DNA from: Ignavibacteria bacterium
Lineage (GTDB): Bacteria; Bacteroidota; Ignavibacteria; Tepidaquicellales; Tepidaquicellaceae
Direction: 5' to 3'
NCBI GenBank assembly: GCA_019694675.1
Contig: JAIBBK010000002.1
Coordinates: 62,001 to 126,000 of the forward strand
DNA length: 64,000 nucleotides
Shown piece after piece: positions 52,088 through 62,100 of the stretch; positions within the stretch are counted from its first letter, which is position 1, and each line of letters opens with the position of its first letter. The position numbers and the translations under genes are program-made. The notes beneath the pieces were generated by a model, which was not told the origin of the DNA, ran no database searches, and saw only the letters and a program-made list of their open reading frames with translations.

Positions 52088-52962
52088 TCTCTGCCTCCGA
52101 GTTCTTTGAGCCGTGCAAGTCTCTCTGGCTCATCTGCCTGAAGCCATGCATCGCTCTTAAGAATGTCATACGCGATTCCCGCATACTTCTTTCCTTCGTC
52201 CTCAATTCCCTTGGCAAGATAACATTCGGCAAGCTCCTCATAAACGTATCCGTCCTCGTCTTTTGTGCGCTCAATTATTTCCTTCAACGCAAGCTGTGTT
52301 TCAAGGGCTTCATCGATATTTCCAATCATCCTCAGGGTCTTGGCCGCAGACCATCTTGCAATGTTCGCATTGGTGACACGCCCTCTCCTGTCAAACCAAT
52401 CAATGTCTTTGCGAAAAAGGTCAAGCGCCTTATCATATTCCTTCATAGAGAAATATGTCCAGCCGAGATTATTATAAAGAGAGCCCAGCCAGTTATTCGC
52501 ATCTTCGTCATCTGACTCTTCCGCCATCCTGATCGCTTTAAGATTCCATTCAAGTGATGCGTCTCCCTTTTCCACAATGCCCAGCATGTGCGCGGCATCC
52601 ACGGCAAGGTTGTCTTCGCCTGCCTGAACCGCCAGGTCAAGTGCCTTCAAGAAATGCTCGCGGGCCTTGTCATACACATTCGATGAGTTAAATGTCCTGC
52701 CCCTCTCAAGATGATACCTTACCGATGCCCTCGGATACCCGGATTTCAGCATTGGTTCAACATCGTCAAGAAGCTTGTGGGCGTCTTCAAACTTTCTTCT
52801 CAGACTGTAAGTCCTTGCGATCTGCGTAAGAAGCTGTATATAGTGCGATTCATTTCCTGAAGCTTTGACTTCGGGCAGGATCTCACTGAATTTTTCTTCG
52901 GTAGCTGCAGGATCGTTATAGTCCCACAATCCGTCGAAAGCTGTTTTTTCGTGATTGTTCAT
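52084..52962 (-). CDS. Tetratricopeptide repeat protein
   Basis: A 292-residue cytoplasmic protein without signal peptide. At least five TPR-like helix pairs are visible, e.g. HYIQLLTQIARTYSLRRKF, GRTFNSSNVYDKAREHFLKA, SLYNNLGWTYFSMKEYDKAL and ARWSAAKTLRMIGNIDEAL. It probably works as a scaffold. It is the first gene of a short operon with VOC and DUF899 genes. Partner proteins are unknown. Confidence 0.85.
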   Translation of the reverse strand: MNNHEKTAFDGLWDYNDPAATEEKFSEILPEVKASGNESHYIQLLTQIARTYSLRRKFEDAHKLLDDVEPMLKSGYPRASVRYHLERGRTFNSSNVYDKAREHFLKALDLAVQAGEDNLAVDAAHMLGIVEKGDASLEWNLKAIRMAEESDDEDANNWLGSLYNNLGWTYFSMKEYDKALDLFRKDIDWFDRRGRVTNANIARWSAAKTLRMIGNIDEALETQLALKEIIERTKDEDGYVYEELAECYLAKGIEDEGKKYAGIAYDILKSDAWLQADEPERLARLKELGGRE

Positions 52963-53262
52963 TTCATATTATTCTTCTGGTACGGGAGTGACAAAAATAA
53001 GTTAAGCGCCTCAAACAGGCAATGCTCTAAGCGCAGGGGGAGGTGAAAAGGTCAGACGATTACCAAAGAAAGAATATGACTTTAATGCGGCGGCAACTCA
53101 TTTCGCCGGAATACCTTTTGAATTATGATTGCTGAGACTGAAGCTGTCATTCTGCCTGCTTCATTAATTTGTCCCAAAGTAAATTGTCAATTGATGTAAG
53201 TCTGATTAATTTGTGCCTTCATTTACAGATCAGCAAAGCAATCTAATTTAATCCAGCATGTC
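52963..53262. other. Intergenic region between divergent TPR and aldo-keto reductase genes
   Basis: No gene was seen. ATTAATTTGT occurs twice (near 53163 and 53206) and could be part of -7-like elements for the reductase gene, but a proper -33/-7 pair is not clear. Confidence 0.4.
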
Positions 53263-54687
53263 TTGAATATCGGTTTCGGATGCTACCGAATAAATGAACT
53301 TGTGGAAGATCACAGACAGTCGCTCTCAAAGGCGCTGCTTGGCGGTGTGAATGTAATTGACACCTCCGCAAACTACGCCGACGGCGGAAGCGAATCCCTG
53401 ATCGGCAATGTACTTGCGGAACTCATTTCTTCCGGAAGCATCGAACGAAGGAACATCACACTCATTACAAAGGGCGGTTACATACAGGGGAGGAATCTCG
53501 CCGTAGCCAGGGAGCAAAGGTCCCGCGGCAATCCCTTCCGCGATGTGATCGAATTCAATGAGAAGCTTTGGCATTCCATAAGTCCCGACTTTCTCGAAGA
53601 TCAGTTCCGAAGACAGTTTGAGCGGCTGAAGGTTGACTACGCTGACACTTACCTTCTTCACAATCCCGAATATTCGCTCAGCTTCCGGACCTCTGCAGGG
53701 GCATCTCTTGAAGAGAACCGAAGTATCTTCTACGACCGGGTGGAAAAGGCGTTTGAATTCCTTGAAGAGAAAGTGCGCCAGGGCAGGATCAGGGACTACG
53801 GTATTTCATCTAATACATTTGTTTCATACAGGGAGAGCACTGAGTTTGTATCTCTTGAGAGATGCGTATCAGCGGCGGAGAAAGTGGCCGGAAGCGGCAA
53901 TCATTTCAGATCAGTGCAGTTTCCCCTCAACCTTTTCGAAGGCGGAGCGGTGACTGTCAGAAACAATTCCGACAGCTCAAAGACCGTACTTGACTATGCG
54001 GCCGAGAGAGGAATGAAGGTGTATGTGAACAGGCCGCTCAATTCGATCATGTCCACAGGGCTTGTGAGACTTGCAGATTTCAGGGCGGATGATTTTCGCG
54101 AGAAGGACTTCATCAGGCAGAATGAACTTGTCAAACAGATGGAAGCAGATATGACACAGGAAATACTGCCGCGAGAGGGTGTGGAAGGTGACGAGCTGAA
54201 ACTGATCTCGGGTAAGTTCAATACAGGCAGATTGATATACGAGAACTGGAAATTCTTCGGGAGCATTGAGCATCTTAACGACATGATCATGCAGGTTTAC
54301 ACTCCCTCGATCTCGGAGATCTCTCACTTTGCCGAAAGCAGAAGATCGAATGAAAACCTGTACCTTCACATACTTAAGTATGTTCATGAGAGCCACAAAC
54401 TGATGAACTTCGTTTCAAACTATTACAAGCTCAGGGCAGGTAAGCGGGCACAGTTCATACACGGACTCATCAATGAACATCTTCCACCCGAACTCCACGG
54501 ACTGTCACTTGCAAGAAAAGCGCTTCTGATAACTGCGTCCGTTCCCGGCGTAAGCAGTGTACTGCTTGGCATGAGAAAGCCCGGTTATGTTGAAGATGCC
54601 CTTGAAGTGATGAAACTCACTAAGATCGAAAATGCCGAAGAGATAATAAAGCGTGTAAGCTCGGAAATTCTGAACATAAGAAGCTGA
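53263..54687 (+). CDS. Aldo/keto reductase, long form
   Basis: A 474-residue NAD(P)H-dependent oxidoreductase-like protein. The AKR barrel is seen in IGFGCYRINELVEDH, NVIDTSANYADGGSE (catalytic Asp and Tyr), TLITKGGYIQG (Lys), YLLHNPEYS (His) and RQGRIRDYGISSN. About 150 extra residues, partly in the middle and partly after ~310, go beyond the usual ~320-residue enzyme and are helix-rich. The barrel end with the cofactor loop SVPGVSSVLLGMRKPGYVEDAL is intact. The start is a TTG. The substrate is unknown. It is followed 9 nt later by the gene at 54697. Confidence 0.88.
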   Translation: MNIGFGCYRINELVEDHRQSLSKALLGGVNVIDTSANYADGGSESLIGNVLAELISSGSIERRNITLITKGGYIQGRNLAVAREQRSRGNPFRDVIEFNEKLWHSISPDFLEDQFRRQFERLKVDYADTYLLHNPEYSLSFRTSAGASLEENRSIFYDRVEKAFEFLEEKVRQGRIRDYGISSNTFVSYRESTEFVSLERCVSAAEKVAGSGNHFRSVQFPLNLFEGGAVTVRNNSDSSKTVLDYAAERGMKVYVNRPLNSIMSTGLVRLADFRADDFREKDFIRQNELVKQMEADMTQEILPREGVEGDELKLISGKFNTGRLIYENWKFFGSIEHLNDMIMQVYTPSISEISHFAESRRSNENLYLHILKYVHESHKLMNFVSNYYKLRAGKRAQFIHGLINEHLPPELHGLSLARKALLITASVPGVSSVLLGMRKPGYVEDALEVMKLTKIENAEEIIKRVSSEILNIRS

Positions 54688-54696
54688 ACATCGCGC

Positions 54697-55821
54697 ATGA
54701 AGAGTGCAAGAAAGGATGATGCAAAGTCAGGAACAGATCCGATACAGAGATCCTCATCTCACGGAAAGAAGCTTCTTATTGCCGTGGTACTGCTGGCATG
54801 TTCCGCCGTGCTCGGATATTATCACTTCAGAGATCCGAAACCGGAGATCCGTCAGGAACCGCTGCAAGCGCTTCCGACCGGGGAGAAAGTATCTGCCGGG
54901 ATTGATTCCGTGCTCAGTACATTCGGCATAGAGAAGAAGTGGATCAGAGATCTGAACGACAGGAAGTCAGCCGGACTTTGGTTTGCAAAGGAGATCAGGC
55001 TTCCGTCCGACATACCCGGCGTAACTGTCAATCACGACCTGAGCAATTATCTCAGTGACATGCGCCTCACAGTAAAGGCACGCGAAGAGCCGCGCACAAA
55101 GACAGTGGGAATTAATGTTTACAAAAACTCTGATACACTGAATTCCAAGATAGGGCATATTTCACTGCTCAGATCAGATTCCGTGCAAAGACGATCTGCT
55201 GTGATCTGTCTTCTGCTGGACAGTCTCGAATTTCTTACGCTGTCGGATGCCGGCTTGATCGTCAACTCGGCGGAAGAGTTTTCGGTAGTGATGCCGCAAA
55301 GCAATGACAGGGCAGATTACCAGGCTCTGATAACGGAATCACGGCGGGACCATGTACTTGAGCTAAAGCTCGGATCCGAGGATTCTTTTGAATCGGATTT
55401 CAGATCCGGTATGGATGAAAAGGAGATCAGATCAAAGGCGAGAACGATGAGTATGAGTTTTGACGGAGTCTCCGGAGTGATCCTAAAGGGAGTAGGTTCA
55501 CAACAGGCACTCGCTGAGACGGTCAGAAACGAAATTGAAAAGTTCGGACTGCGTGTATATGAAGATACGCTGGTAGTTCCCGCTTACTTTGGTGAATTCA
55601 GCGCGGATCATTTTGCTTCAATGCTTGAGAACCGAGGACAAACCAGCTCCGTGATAACCCTGAGCCCCGGGCTATCCGAGTTTGAGGAAATGTGGAAAGC
55701 CCTGGAGCCGCTCAGAAAGCGCGGTTACAGATTTGTTGACTTTGACAGATTTGTCAGGAAGATGGATCCGGGCATTAAGAAAGATTCTGCGGGAACAGGT
55801 GATGCAGGAATAAGAAAATGA
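54697..55821 (+). CDS. Membrane-anchored protein, possibly divergent polysaccharide deacetylase-like
   Basis: A 374-residue protein with one transmembrane helix (~24-42, LLIAVVLLACSAVLGYY). Residues ~190-350 follow the order of the divergent polysaccharide deacetylase (YibQ-like) family: EEFSVVMPQSN, then HVLELKL, then SGMDEKEIRSKARTMSMSFDGVSG followed by ILKGVGSQQALAETV and FGLRVYEDT. Classical metal-binding residues are not clear, so enzymatic function is uncertain. It lies between the aldo/keto reductase and tadA genes, with 9 and 25 nt gaps. Similar tadA-linked genes in related genomes would support the call. Confidence 0.5.
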   Translation: MKSARKDDAKSGTDPIQRSSSHGKKLLIAVVLLACSAVLGYYHFRDPKPEIRQEPLQALPTGEKVSAGIDSVLSTFGIEKKWIRDLNDRKSAGLWFAKEIRLPSDIPGVTVNHDLSNYLSDMRLTVKAREEPRTKTVGINVYKNSDTLNSKIGHISLLRSDSVQRRSAVICLLLDSLEFLTLSDAGLIVNSAEEFSVVMPQSNDRADYQALITESRRDHVLELKLGSEDSFESDFRSGMDEKEIRSKARTMSMSFDGVSGVILKGVGSQQALAETVRNEIEKFGLRVYEDTLVVPAYFGEFSADHFASMLENRGQTSSVITLSPGLSEFEEMWKALEPLRKRGYRFVDFDRFVRKMDPGIKKDSAGTGDAGIRK

Positions 55822-55846
55822 AAACCCGATAAGGACAGATACAGGA

Positions 55847-56305
55847 ATGACTTCAAATGAATTCTACATGGGTTATGCATACCGCGAAGCAGAGCGGGCT
55901 TACGAAGAAGGCGAGGTGCCTGTCGGATGCGTGATCGTGTTTCAGAACAGCATAATCGCAAAGTCGCACAACAGGATTGAAACTCTGAAAGACCCTACCG
56001 CACATGCCGAGATCATGGCTATCACTTCTGCGGCCGAGTATCTTCAGAGCAAAACGCTTGCAGGATGCACGATGTATGTGACGCTCGAACCGTGCGTCAT
56101 GTGCGCCGGAGCGATCGTCCTTTCAAAAATTGATGATCTCTACTTTGGTGCTTACGATTTCAGAAGCGGAGCTTGCGGCAGTGTGTTCAACATCACTTCA
56201 TCGGATAACCTGAACCACAAGGTAAATGTTCTGGGCGGAGTTCTTGACGGCAAGTGCCGTGAGATCTTAAAGAGCTTCTTTGAAGTAAGGAGGAATGACG
56301 GTTAG
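55847..56305 (+). CDS. tadA: tRNA-specific adenosine deaminase TadA
   Basis: A 152-residue zinc enzyme that converts A34 to inosine in tRNA-Arg. The zinc site is PTAHAEIMAI (H-x-E) and EPCVMCAGAIVLSKI (P-C-x2-C). EVPVGCVIVFQNSIIAKSHN and DFRSGACGS are typical of TadA rather than of cytidine deaminases. The length is normal. It is the last gene of a short plus-strand operon and converges with the SGNH gene. Confidence 0.93.
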   Translation: MTSNEFYMGYAYREAERAYEEGEVPVGCVIVFQNSIIAKSHNRIETLKDPTAHAEIMAITSAAEYLQSKTLAGCTMYVTLEPCVMCAGAIVLSKIDDLYFGAYDFRSGACGSVFNITSSDNLNHKVNVLGGVLDGKCREILKSFFEVRRNDG

Positions 56306-56336
56306 CATGAGATGTGATAATGCATTCAGACCTGTC

Positions 56337-57314
56337 TTACCTGTAATGCACTTCACGCAGTTTTGATATCACAAGCTCAGTTCTTTTCTTCCTTCCTTCT
56401 TCATTCAGATGATAGACCGTATCGAAGAACAGTGAATCGGGATAGACAAGCTCTTCCGGAGTTGTGATGATCTTTATCTCAAGCGCATCATTCAACTGTG
56501 TTTCAAAATCCTTCACTGCCTTCTTATTCTTTTCATATTCGCTCCGGGGATAGCTTGCATAGCTGAAGTAGACCGTGCCGCCTTTTTTCTCAACCTCAGC
56601 TGCAAAGTTGTTAAGCTTCCTGATATTCCTTGAATAGTCACTGATCTCAATCGGTGTTCTTCCCCGAAGTTCAAAAGGATACTGTTTTCCGAGATGGCTG
56701 ATCACGTCACCGTTTTCATTGAATGCGTTCCTTGAATATATAAGTGTGTCGTATGAATGCACCTGATCAGAGATGAAGATCTTGGCTTCCTTGAACTTAA
56801 GTGCTTTGTCAAAGAAAGTGTTGGACATCCGTTTCCAGCTTTCCTGCGACTCGCTTACGAAGTACTTCAGCTCCTGCGCATAAAAATCCGGATCCCTGCT
56901 TACATACTTCTCCGCATCCGGCCAGACATTCAGCACATAGTTTATGTCTTTGTAAAACATCTCGTCGAGAAAATACTCGATCGAAAGTACAACCACATCC
57001 CCCTTCCTGACGTTCATTGCAACATTATTGAGAATGAAGTCAAGCCCGAAGTTTCCATGCAGTCCCATATTGATCACATTCACGCCGAGTTCATTTTCGA
57101 TCATTCTGGAATCGAGCCCGAATGCGAGGTTTGACGCGCCCGCAAAGATCAGCCTCGGCGAAGGGACATTCCTTATCAGACTGTCCTTGTCAATAACTGC
57201 GGCAAAGTAGTTCTTCGGATCATACTTCTTAACTCCGTTGCGCTTTGCGATGAACATTACGCTTGCGCATACGGCAGTTGAGAGAATAAGTATTTTCAGA
57301 ACTAACTTAGTCAA
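56337..57314 (-). CDS. SGNH-hydrolase-like partner of MBOAT acyltransferase
   Basis: A 325-residue protein with an N-terminal transmembrane helix and a periplasmic domain. LIFAGASNLAFGLDS carries the Ser and Asn in a GDSL/SGNH-like arrangement, and VYPDSLFFDTVYHLNEEG at the end carries the Asp/His pair. Such proteins (DltD, AlgJ/AlgX-like) work with MBOAT proteins to O-acylate cell-surface polymers. It starts with a TTG that overlaps the MBOAT stop (TTGA), a strong sign of joint function. The polymer is unknown. Confidence 0.75.
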   Translation of the reverse strand: MTKLVLKILILSTAVCASVMFIAKRNGVKKYDPKNYFAAVIDKDSLIRNVPSPRLIFAGASNLAFGLDSRMIENELGVNVINMGLHGNFGLDFILNNVAMNVRKGDVVVLSIEYFLDEMFYKDINYVLNVWPDAEKYVSRDPDFYAQELKYFVSESQESWKRMSNTFFDKALKFKEAKIFISDQVHSYDTLIYSRNAFNENGDVISHLGKQYPFELRGRTPIEISDYSRNIRKLNNFAAEVEKKGGTVYFSYASYPRSEYEKNKKAVKDFETQLNDALEIKIITTPEELVYPDSLFFDTVYHLNEEGRKKRTELVISKLREVHYR

Positions 57315-58780
57315 AACTGGAAGTAAATGAATCTTTGGGAAATCTCATACTGGCCAAGAAGAATGATAGCAACGAGAATTATGTAATAAAGCGCCCATCT
57401 GTAAACGGCCGGCTTTGAGTTGATCATTTCAATTATGCTTCCGCGCCTCTGAATAAGCTCAACGATCCCGAGGAAGCCGATGAGCAGAATGCAGATCGAA
57501 AACTCAAGCATGTTCCTTCCGAGATACAGAATGTGAACTCTGTCGGGTCCGAACATCTGCGTCACGTTTCCGATGCCCCTGAACATGTTTGCGAGAATGA
57601 GCATTGCGTCGTGCAGATTCATCGCGCGGAAGAATACCCACGAGAAGCACACCAGCGCGGCGGTGATCATAACCTGCAAGAATCTGTGCAGGCGTTTTGC
57701 TTTTGCGAGGCCTGTGATCTCCGTGAACTTTTGCCTGAAGTCTCTTGTGAGAATTCCGATGATAAGGTATGTGCCGTGCAAGGCTCCCCAAATCACGAAT
57801 GTCCAGTTGGCTCCGTGCCACAGTCCGCTTACCATGAACGTGAAGAACAGGTTGAAGTACCATCTCGGGATGCCGACTCTGTTTCCTCCGAGCGGAATAT
57901 AGAGATAGTCTCTGAACCAGGTGGAGAGCGAGATGTGCCAGCGTTTCCAGAATTCGCTAATGGATTTTGAAAAGTACGGCCGGTTGAAATTCTGCATGAG
58001 CTTAAATCCCATAACCTGCGCGGAGCCGATCGCGATGTCAGAGTATCCGGAAAAGTCGCAGTAGATCTGAAACGCAAAGAAGACCGTTGCTATCACCATG
58101 CTGATGCCTTCGTAATTCTGCGGATTGTCATAGACCTGATTCACGAACACGGCAAGCCTGTCGGCAATCACGACCTTCTTGAACATCCCCCATGCCATAA
58201 GCTTAAGCCCGTCCGCAATTCGCCTGTATTCAAACTTGTGCCGCTCATAGAACTGGTACAGAAGCTGCTGAGGCCTTTCGATCGGACCTGCAACAAGCTG
58301 AGGGTAGAACATAACAAACAGCGAGTATATGCCGAAGTTCTTTTCCGCCTTCTGCCTTCCCCTGTAAACCTCCACAACATAGCTCAGACTTTGAAACGTA
58401 TGGAACGATAATCCGATCGGAAGTATCAAGCCGATGTTCTCCACGGGATACTCAAGCTCAAAAGTTCTGAACACATCCGCAAAACTCTGATTTACGAAAT
58501 TGAAATACTTGAACACAAATAGCACAAGTATGAGACTCACTATGCTGACGGCCAGGTACTTCTTTCTCTTCTTCCCTTCGGACCTTTCTATGTATATCCC
58601 AGCGAAGTAATCAATAACAATTGTAACTGCAAGTATGAGGATGTATGCCGGGATGAATGCCATATAGAAATAACAGCTCGCGGCAAGAAGAAGCATCCAC
58701 CTGAATCTGTGCGGCAAGAGGAAATAGATCGTTGTAACAACAGGAAAGAAGATCAGAAAGTGTATGGAGTTAAAGAGCAT
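57311..58780 (-). CDS. MBOAT family O-acyltransferase (AlgI/DltB-like)
   Basis: A 489-residue integral membrane protein with about 11-12 helices. Hallmarks of the AlgI/DltB branch are LVAGPIERPQQLLYQF, FQIYCDFSGYSDIAIGSAQVMG, FNRPYFSKSISEFWKRWHISLSTW, FRDYLYIPLGGNR and the catalytic His in VSGLWHGANWTFVIWG. It moves acyl groups across the membrane to surface polysaccharides or other polymers. The SGNH-like gene downstream is its likely partner. Confidence 0.95.
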   Translation of the reverse strand: MLFNSIHFLIFFPVVTTIYFLLPHRFRWMLLLAASCYFYMAFIPAYILILAVTIVIDYFAGIYIERSEGKKRKKYLAVSIVSLILVLFVFKYFNFVNQSFADVFRTFELEYPVENIGLILPIGLSFHTFQSLSYVVEVYRGRQKAEKNFGIYSLFVMFYPQLVAGPIERPQQLLYQFYERHKFEYRRIADGLKLMAWGMFKKVVIADRLAVFVNQVYDNPQNYEGISMVIATVFFAFQIYCDFSGYSDIAIGSAQVMGFKLMQNFNRPYFSKSISEFWKRWHISLSTWFRDYLYIPLGGNRVGIPRWYFNLFFTFMVSGLWHGANWTFVIWGALHGTYLIIGILTRDFRQKFTEITGLAKAKRLHRFLQVMITAALVCFSWVFFRAMNLHDAMLILANMFRGIGNVTQMFGPDRVHILYLGRNMLEFSICILLIGFLGIVELIQRRGSIIEMINSKPAVYRWALYYIILVAIILLGQYEISQRFIYFQF

Positions 58781-59181
58781 CTATCCGCTTGTGCTTAACT
58801 TCCTAAGTGAATGTACTGATAGTGAGTGGCCGTGTGTGGACTTCATTAGCCAATTTATGAAAATGGCTTTTGCAATGAAACTGTAAAGGGATGCGGAAGG
58901 CATTTGCTGACCGGAAGCTGAGAGCAATGCCGCACAGAAAGACCGAAAGTCACGCAACAAGCAACATCACATTGATCAGAAAGAAGAGTCACACCGGGCA
59001 ATAGTGAAAACGCGGAGGCGGACCATGGCGAGTCGAAATTCGTCATTGAGCAAAAATGAGTTTGATCTTTGAGCGCGCAGTCTTCGTCACTCTTACTGTA
59101 AAGTGCGGGACGCGCAGGTCAATGCTTCCGCCGGGCGTTCAAGACGGAAACAGCTTCTGCAGTCGTTACTGACGGGACTGC
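58781..59181. other. Intergenic region without recognised gene
   Basis: Four hundred bases between the MBOAT gene start and the S8 peptidase gene end. A weak hairpin (AGCCA ... TGGCT, 58848-58868) is present. No open frame with family features was seen. It probably holds the MBOAT promoter and the S8 gene's 3' region. Confidence 0.45.
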
Positions 59182-62100
59182 TTACGGAGGTGAGACAACC
59201 CCGATGTAACCTGTGGCATTGTTGCCGGCGATAAGTGCGTCTGTACCGTCAACGAAACCGTCGCCGTTGAGATCGGTGGAAATGTAACCGGTCTTAAGCA
59301 ATGAAGCATCGTTGCTTATTGTAATAAGGTCTGTACCGTCAACGAAGCCGTCACGGTCAACATCCCCGCTGTAGATTGCATAGCGGTCAGGAGAGTTATT
59401 TGCACGTATGAGATTTTGTCCGTAAGCGCTTGATGCGGATGCAGTCATGTCGTAGCTCAGGCGTCTGTTGACAAACATTTGCCCGGGCTCCGCGCTCCAT
59501 GTGGTCACGGAGTTTCTGTGAATTACCTCTATGAAATAGTTAACGCTGTCGGTGACATTCTGAAGAAGGAAATTTGCTGTTCCGTTATTATGCAGAACAG
59601 ACTTTGACGATTCAACCACCTGAAACGGAAATGTCGTATTTCTTATGTTCACCTGTATCGTATCCGTGCCCGAAGTATCCGCAACTGCATCGTACATCGC
59701 CTGGATCAGCACGCTCAGTGTAAGCACGCTGACTCTTCTGAGTTCCTGATCTGTCTGAAGTGAAACCCTGAATACGGATTTTGAAGGATCGTTGTTGTAT
59801 ATCTCCATTACAGAGCTTTCCACATTGTCGGCAATTGAATTCATTCGGCCTGCAGGCAAGTTATTGTCAGGGACATGGGTTCTCAGGATCACACTCAGCG
59901 CAGAACTGTCGCCCGGCAATATCTGTGCGGGTATCTGTCCGGCAAGTGAAAATCTTGTAGCAAAGGAACCGGAGAAGACTATGCTGTCAATTACAAGCGG
60001 TGTGTTTCCGGAATTGCGTACATAGAATTCCTTCACGCTTGAATCCGGGAAGAGGACATTGCCGAAGTTCAGCACAGTGTCTTCGGGCGAATCAAATGCA
60101 ATGCAAGGAGAAGCGAGTCCGGAATTTCCGGTGAATGTTATGATCGCACTGTCATAAGCCGCCGCAAAACTGTACAGCTGGTCATAGTGAAATATCTTCC
60201 AGTCACCTGCCGCGTTAGTCCCGTTGAGCCCTCTGAGCGGATAATCCGGCCTGAAGGAGCCGCCTTCGTACGGAGGAGTTCCTTCTGTCCAGAAATTTGA
60301 AGCCGTGTCTGAAACAACTGCGCCTCTTATATCTGCGCCGTTTCCGCCGTTTGATGCAAACAAGCATTTTCTGTTAAGCCCTGAATTTGCGGAAGGCGAA
60401 TAAAGCTGGATCACCGCATCGCTGACCCTTCCGTGCTGCATCCATATTTGCACTTTTGAATCTGTAATAGTGAAGTTGTCAAAAGTCACATTAGGGGACA
60501 CTGTCACATTGCCTCCGTCAAGGCATGCAAACGGCCCTACTGTCTTAGACTTTGTAACTTTTGATGCAACAGAAAAATAGCACAGCCAATTATTGTCCGG
60601 AGCTCCTTTGGGAAACACTGCTGTATTTCCCGCGTTGTCTTTTGCCTTTATGTAATACTGAACCTGCGTTTCCAGTCCAAGGCAAGGAATCGTGAATGTG
60701 TAACTGTTAAGCTCAACGGTATCTGCCGTGAGAGAGTCAAATTGTGTCCAGCCCTGATTGTTCCTGTTAAGCCTGTAGAACAGTATCGGGGCATCATCGC
60801 CGACTGAGGTTACCGGGGAACCGTCATGATCAGTAATTTCCGCAGTGATCTTTGTCGGGTAAGTGCTTTCGTGCGAAGCAATATTCCTGTGTACAATTGT
60901 CGGCGGAGTCGCGTCAGTCCCAAGTGCAAGCTGTACAGATTGATACGCATTGAGCCGCCCGTATCCGGTTAACTCATTCCATTTTCCGTGAGTCTTTGAA
61001 ACTGAATATTCAACATTCTCGATCTTATCGCAAGCGCGGTAGAGTTTATCAAAGAGTTCGGTTCTTGTGAGCGACGGATTTACAGAGAGCATCAGTCCGG
61101 CAACGCCTGCGGCATGAGGGCACGAAGCCGATGTTCCCGGAAAATGGGGATAGTAATTGCCCGCGGTTCCTGGCTGATTGACATATCCGAAAACGCCCTG
61201 TATGTCCGTAGTGTAACAGATAGACGGCGCAACAAGATCAAGATCTCCTTTCTCGCTTTCCCCGTAGTTGCTTCCCCAGAAGAACTGGTTGCCTGTTCCG
61301 TGCGTCTTCTTCTGGTCGAGCATCGTAGAAGCTCCGACTGCGGATACATATGCAAGATAAGCAGGATACCAGGGTGCTCGCCTTCCGTCATTTCCCGCGG
61401 CAAAGAAGATGAGGCATCCCTTCCCGTTACGTCCGAGAAGCGCCGCGTTATTTATGGCATCCGTTACTGTGGAATTTTCCGTGAAGCCGTTCCATGAGTT
61501 GCTGATCACATCCACGCCTGTAACTCGGGCAGTGTCGAAAGCCCTTGCAATTCCAACGGATGTTGATGCGCCGGTAAGATTGAATATCCTGAATGCCATG
61601 AGCCGGCATTGCGGAGCCACTCCTGCAACTCCCACTCCGTTGTTTGCCACTGCTCCTGCGATCCCCGAGGCGCAGGTGCCATGTCCTCCGTAATTTCCGG
61701 AATCCTTCGGAACACCGTACTTATTCCAGATAGCATCGTAACCGGGAAGAAGATGTCCGGGAATGCTGAAGTCTGGATGAGTTGAGTCTATTCCGGTATC
61801 AAACACTCCAATGCTGATCAGGTTGCTTCCCATCGTAATGTCCCAAGCAAGGTCGGCGTCAATGTCAGCATCAGGAAGGCCGCCTGCGTTCGGTTCATCT
61901 CCGTAGTAAGTACTCCCCGTAGGAACCGTCTGTCCCGTATTCCTCAGCGTCCATTGTTTTGAGAAGAATTCATCATTGGGAACCGAATTGAGAAGGCAGT
62001 AGTCGGGGTAGATAAAATTCGGTTCAGCAAACTCAAACAGTCCTGTAGCGTAATAGATCCTGCTTAACTCCAGCGCATTGATTTTCACGCCGTCATTGCT

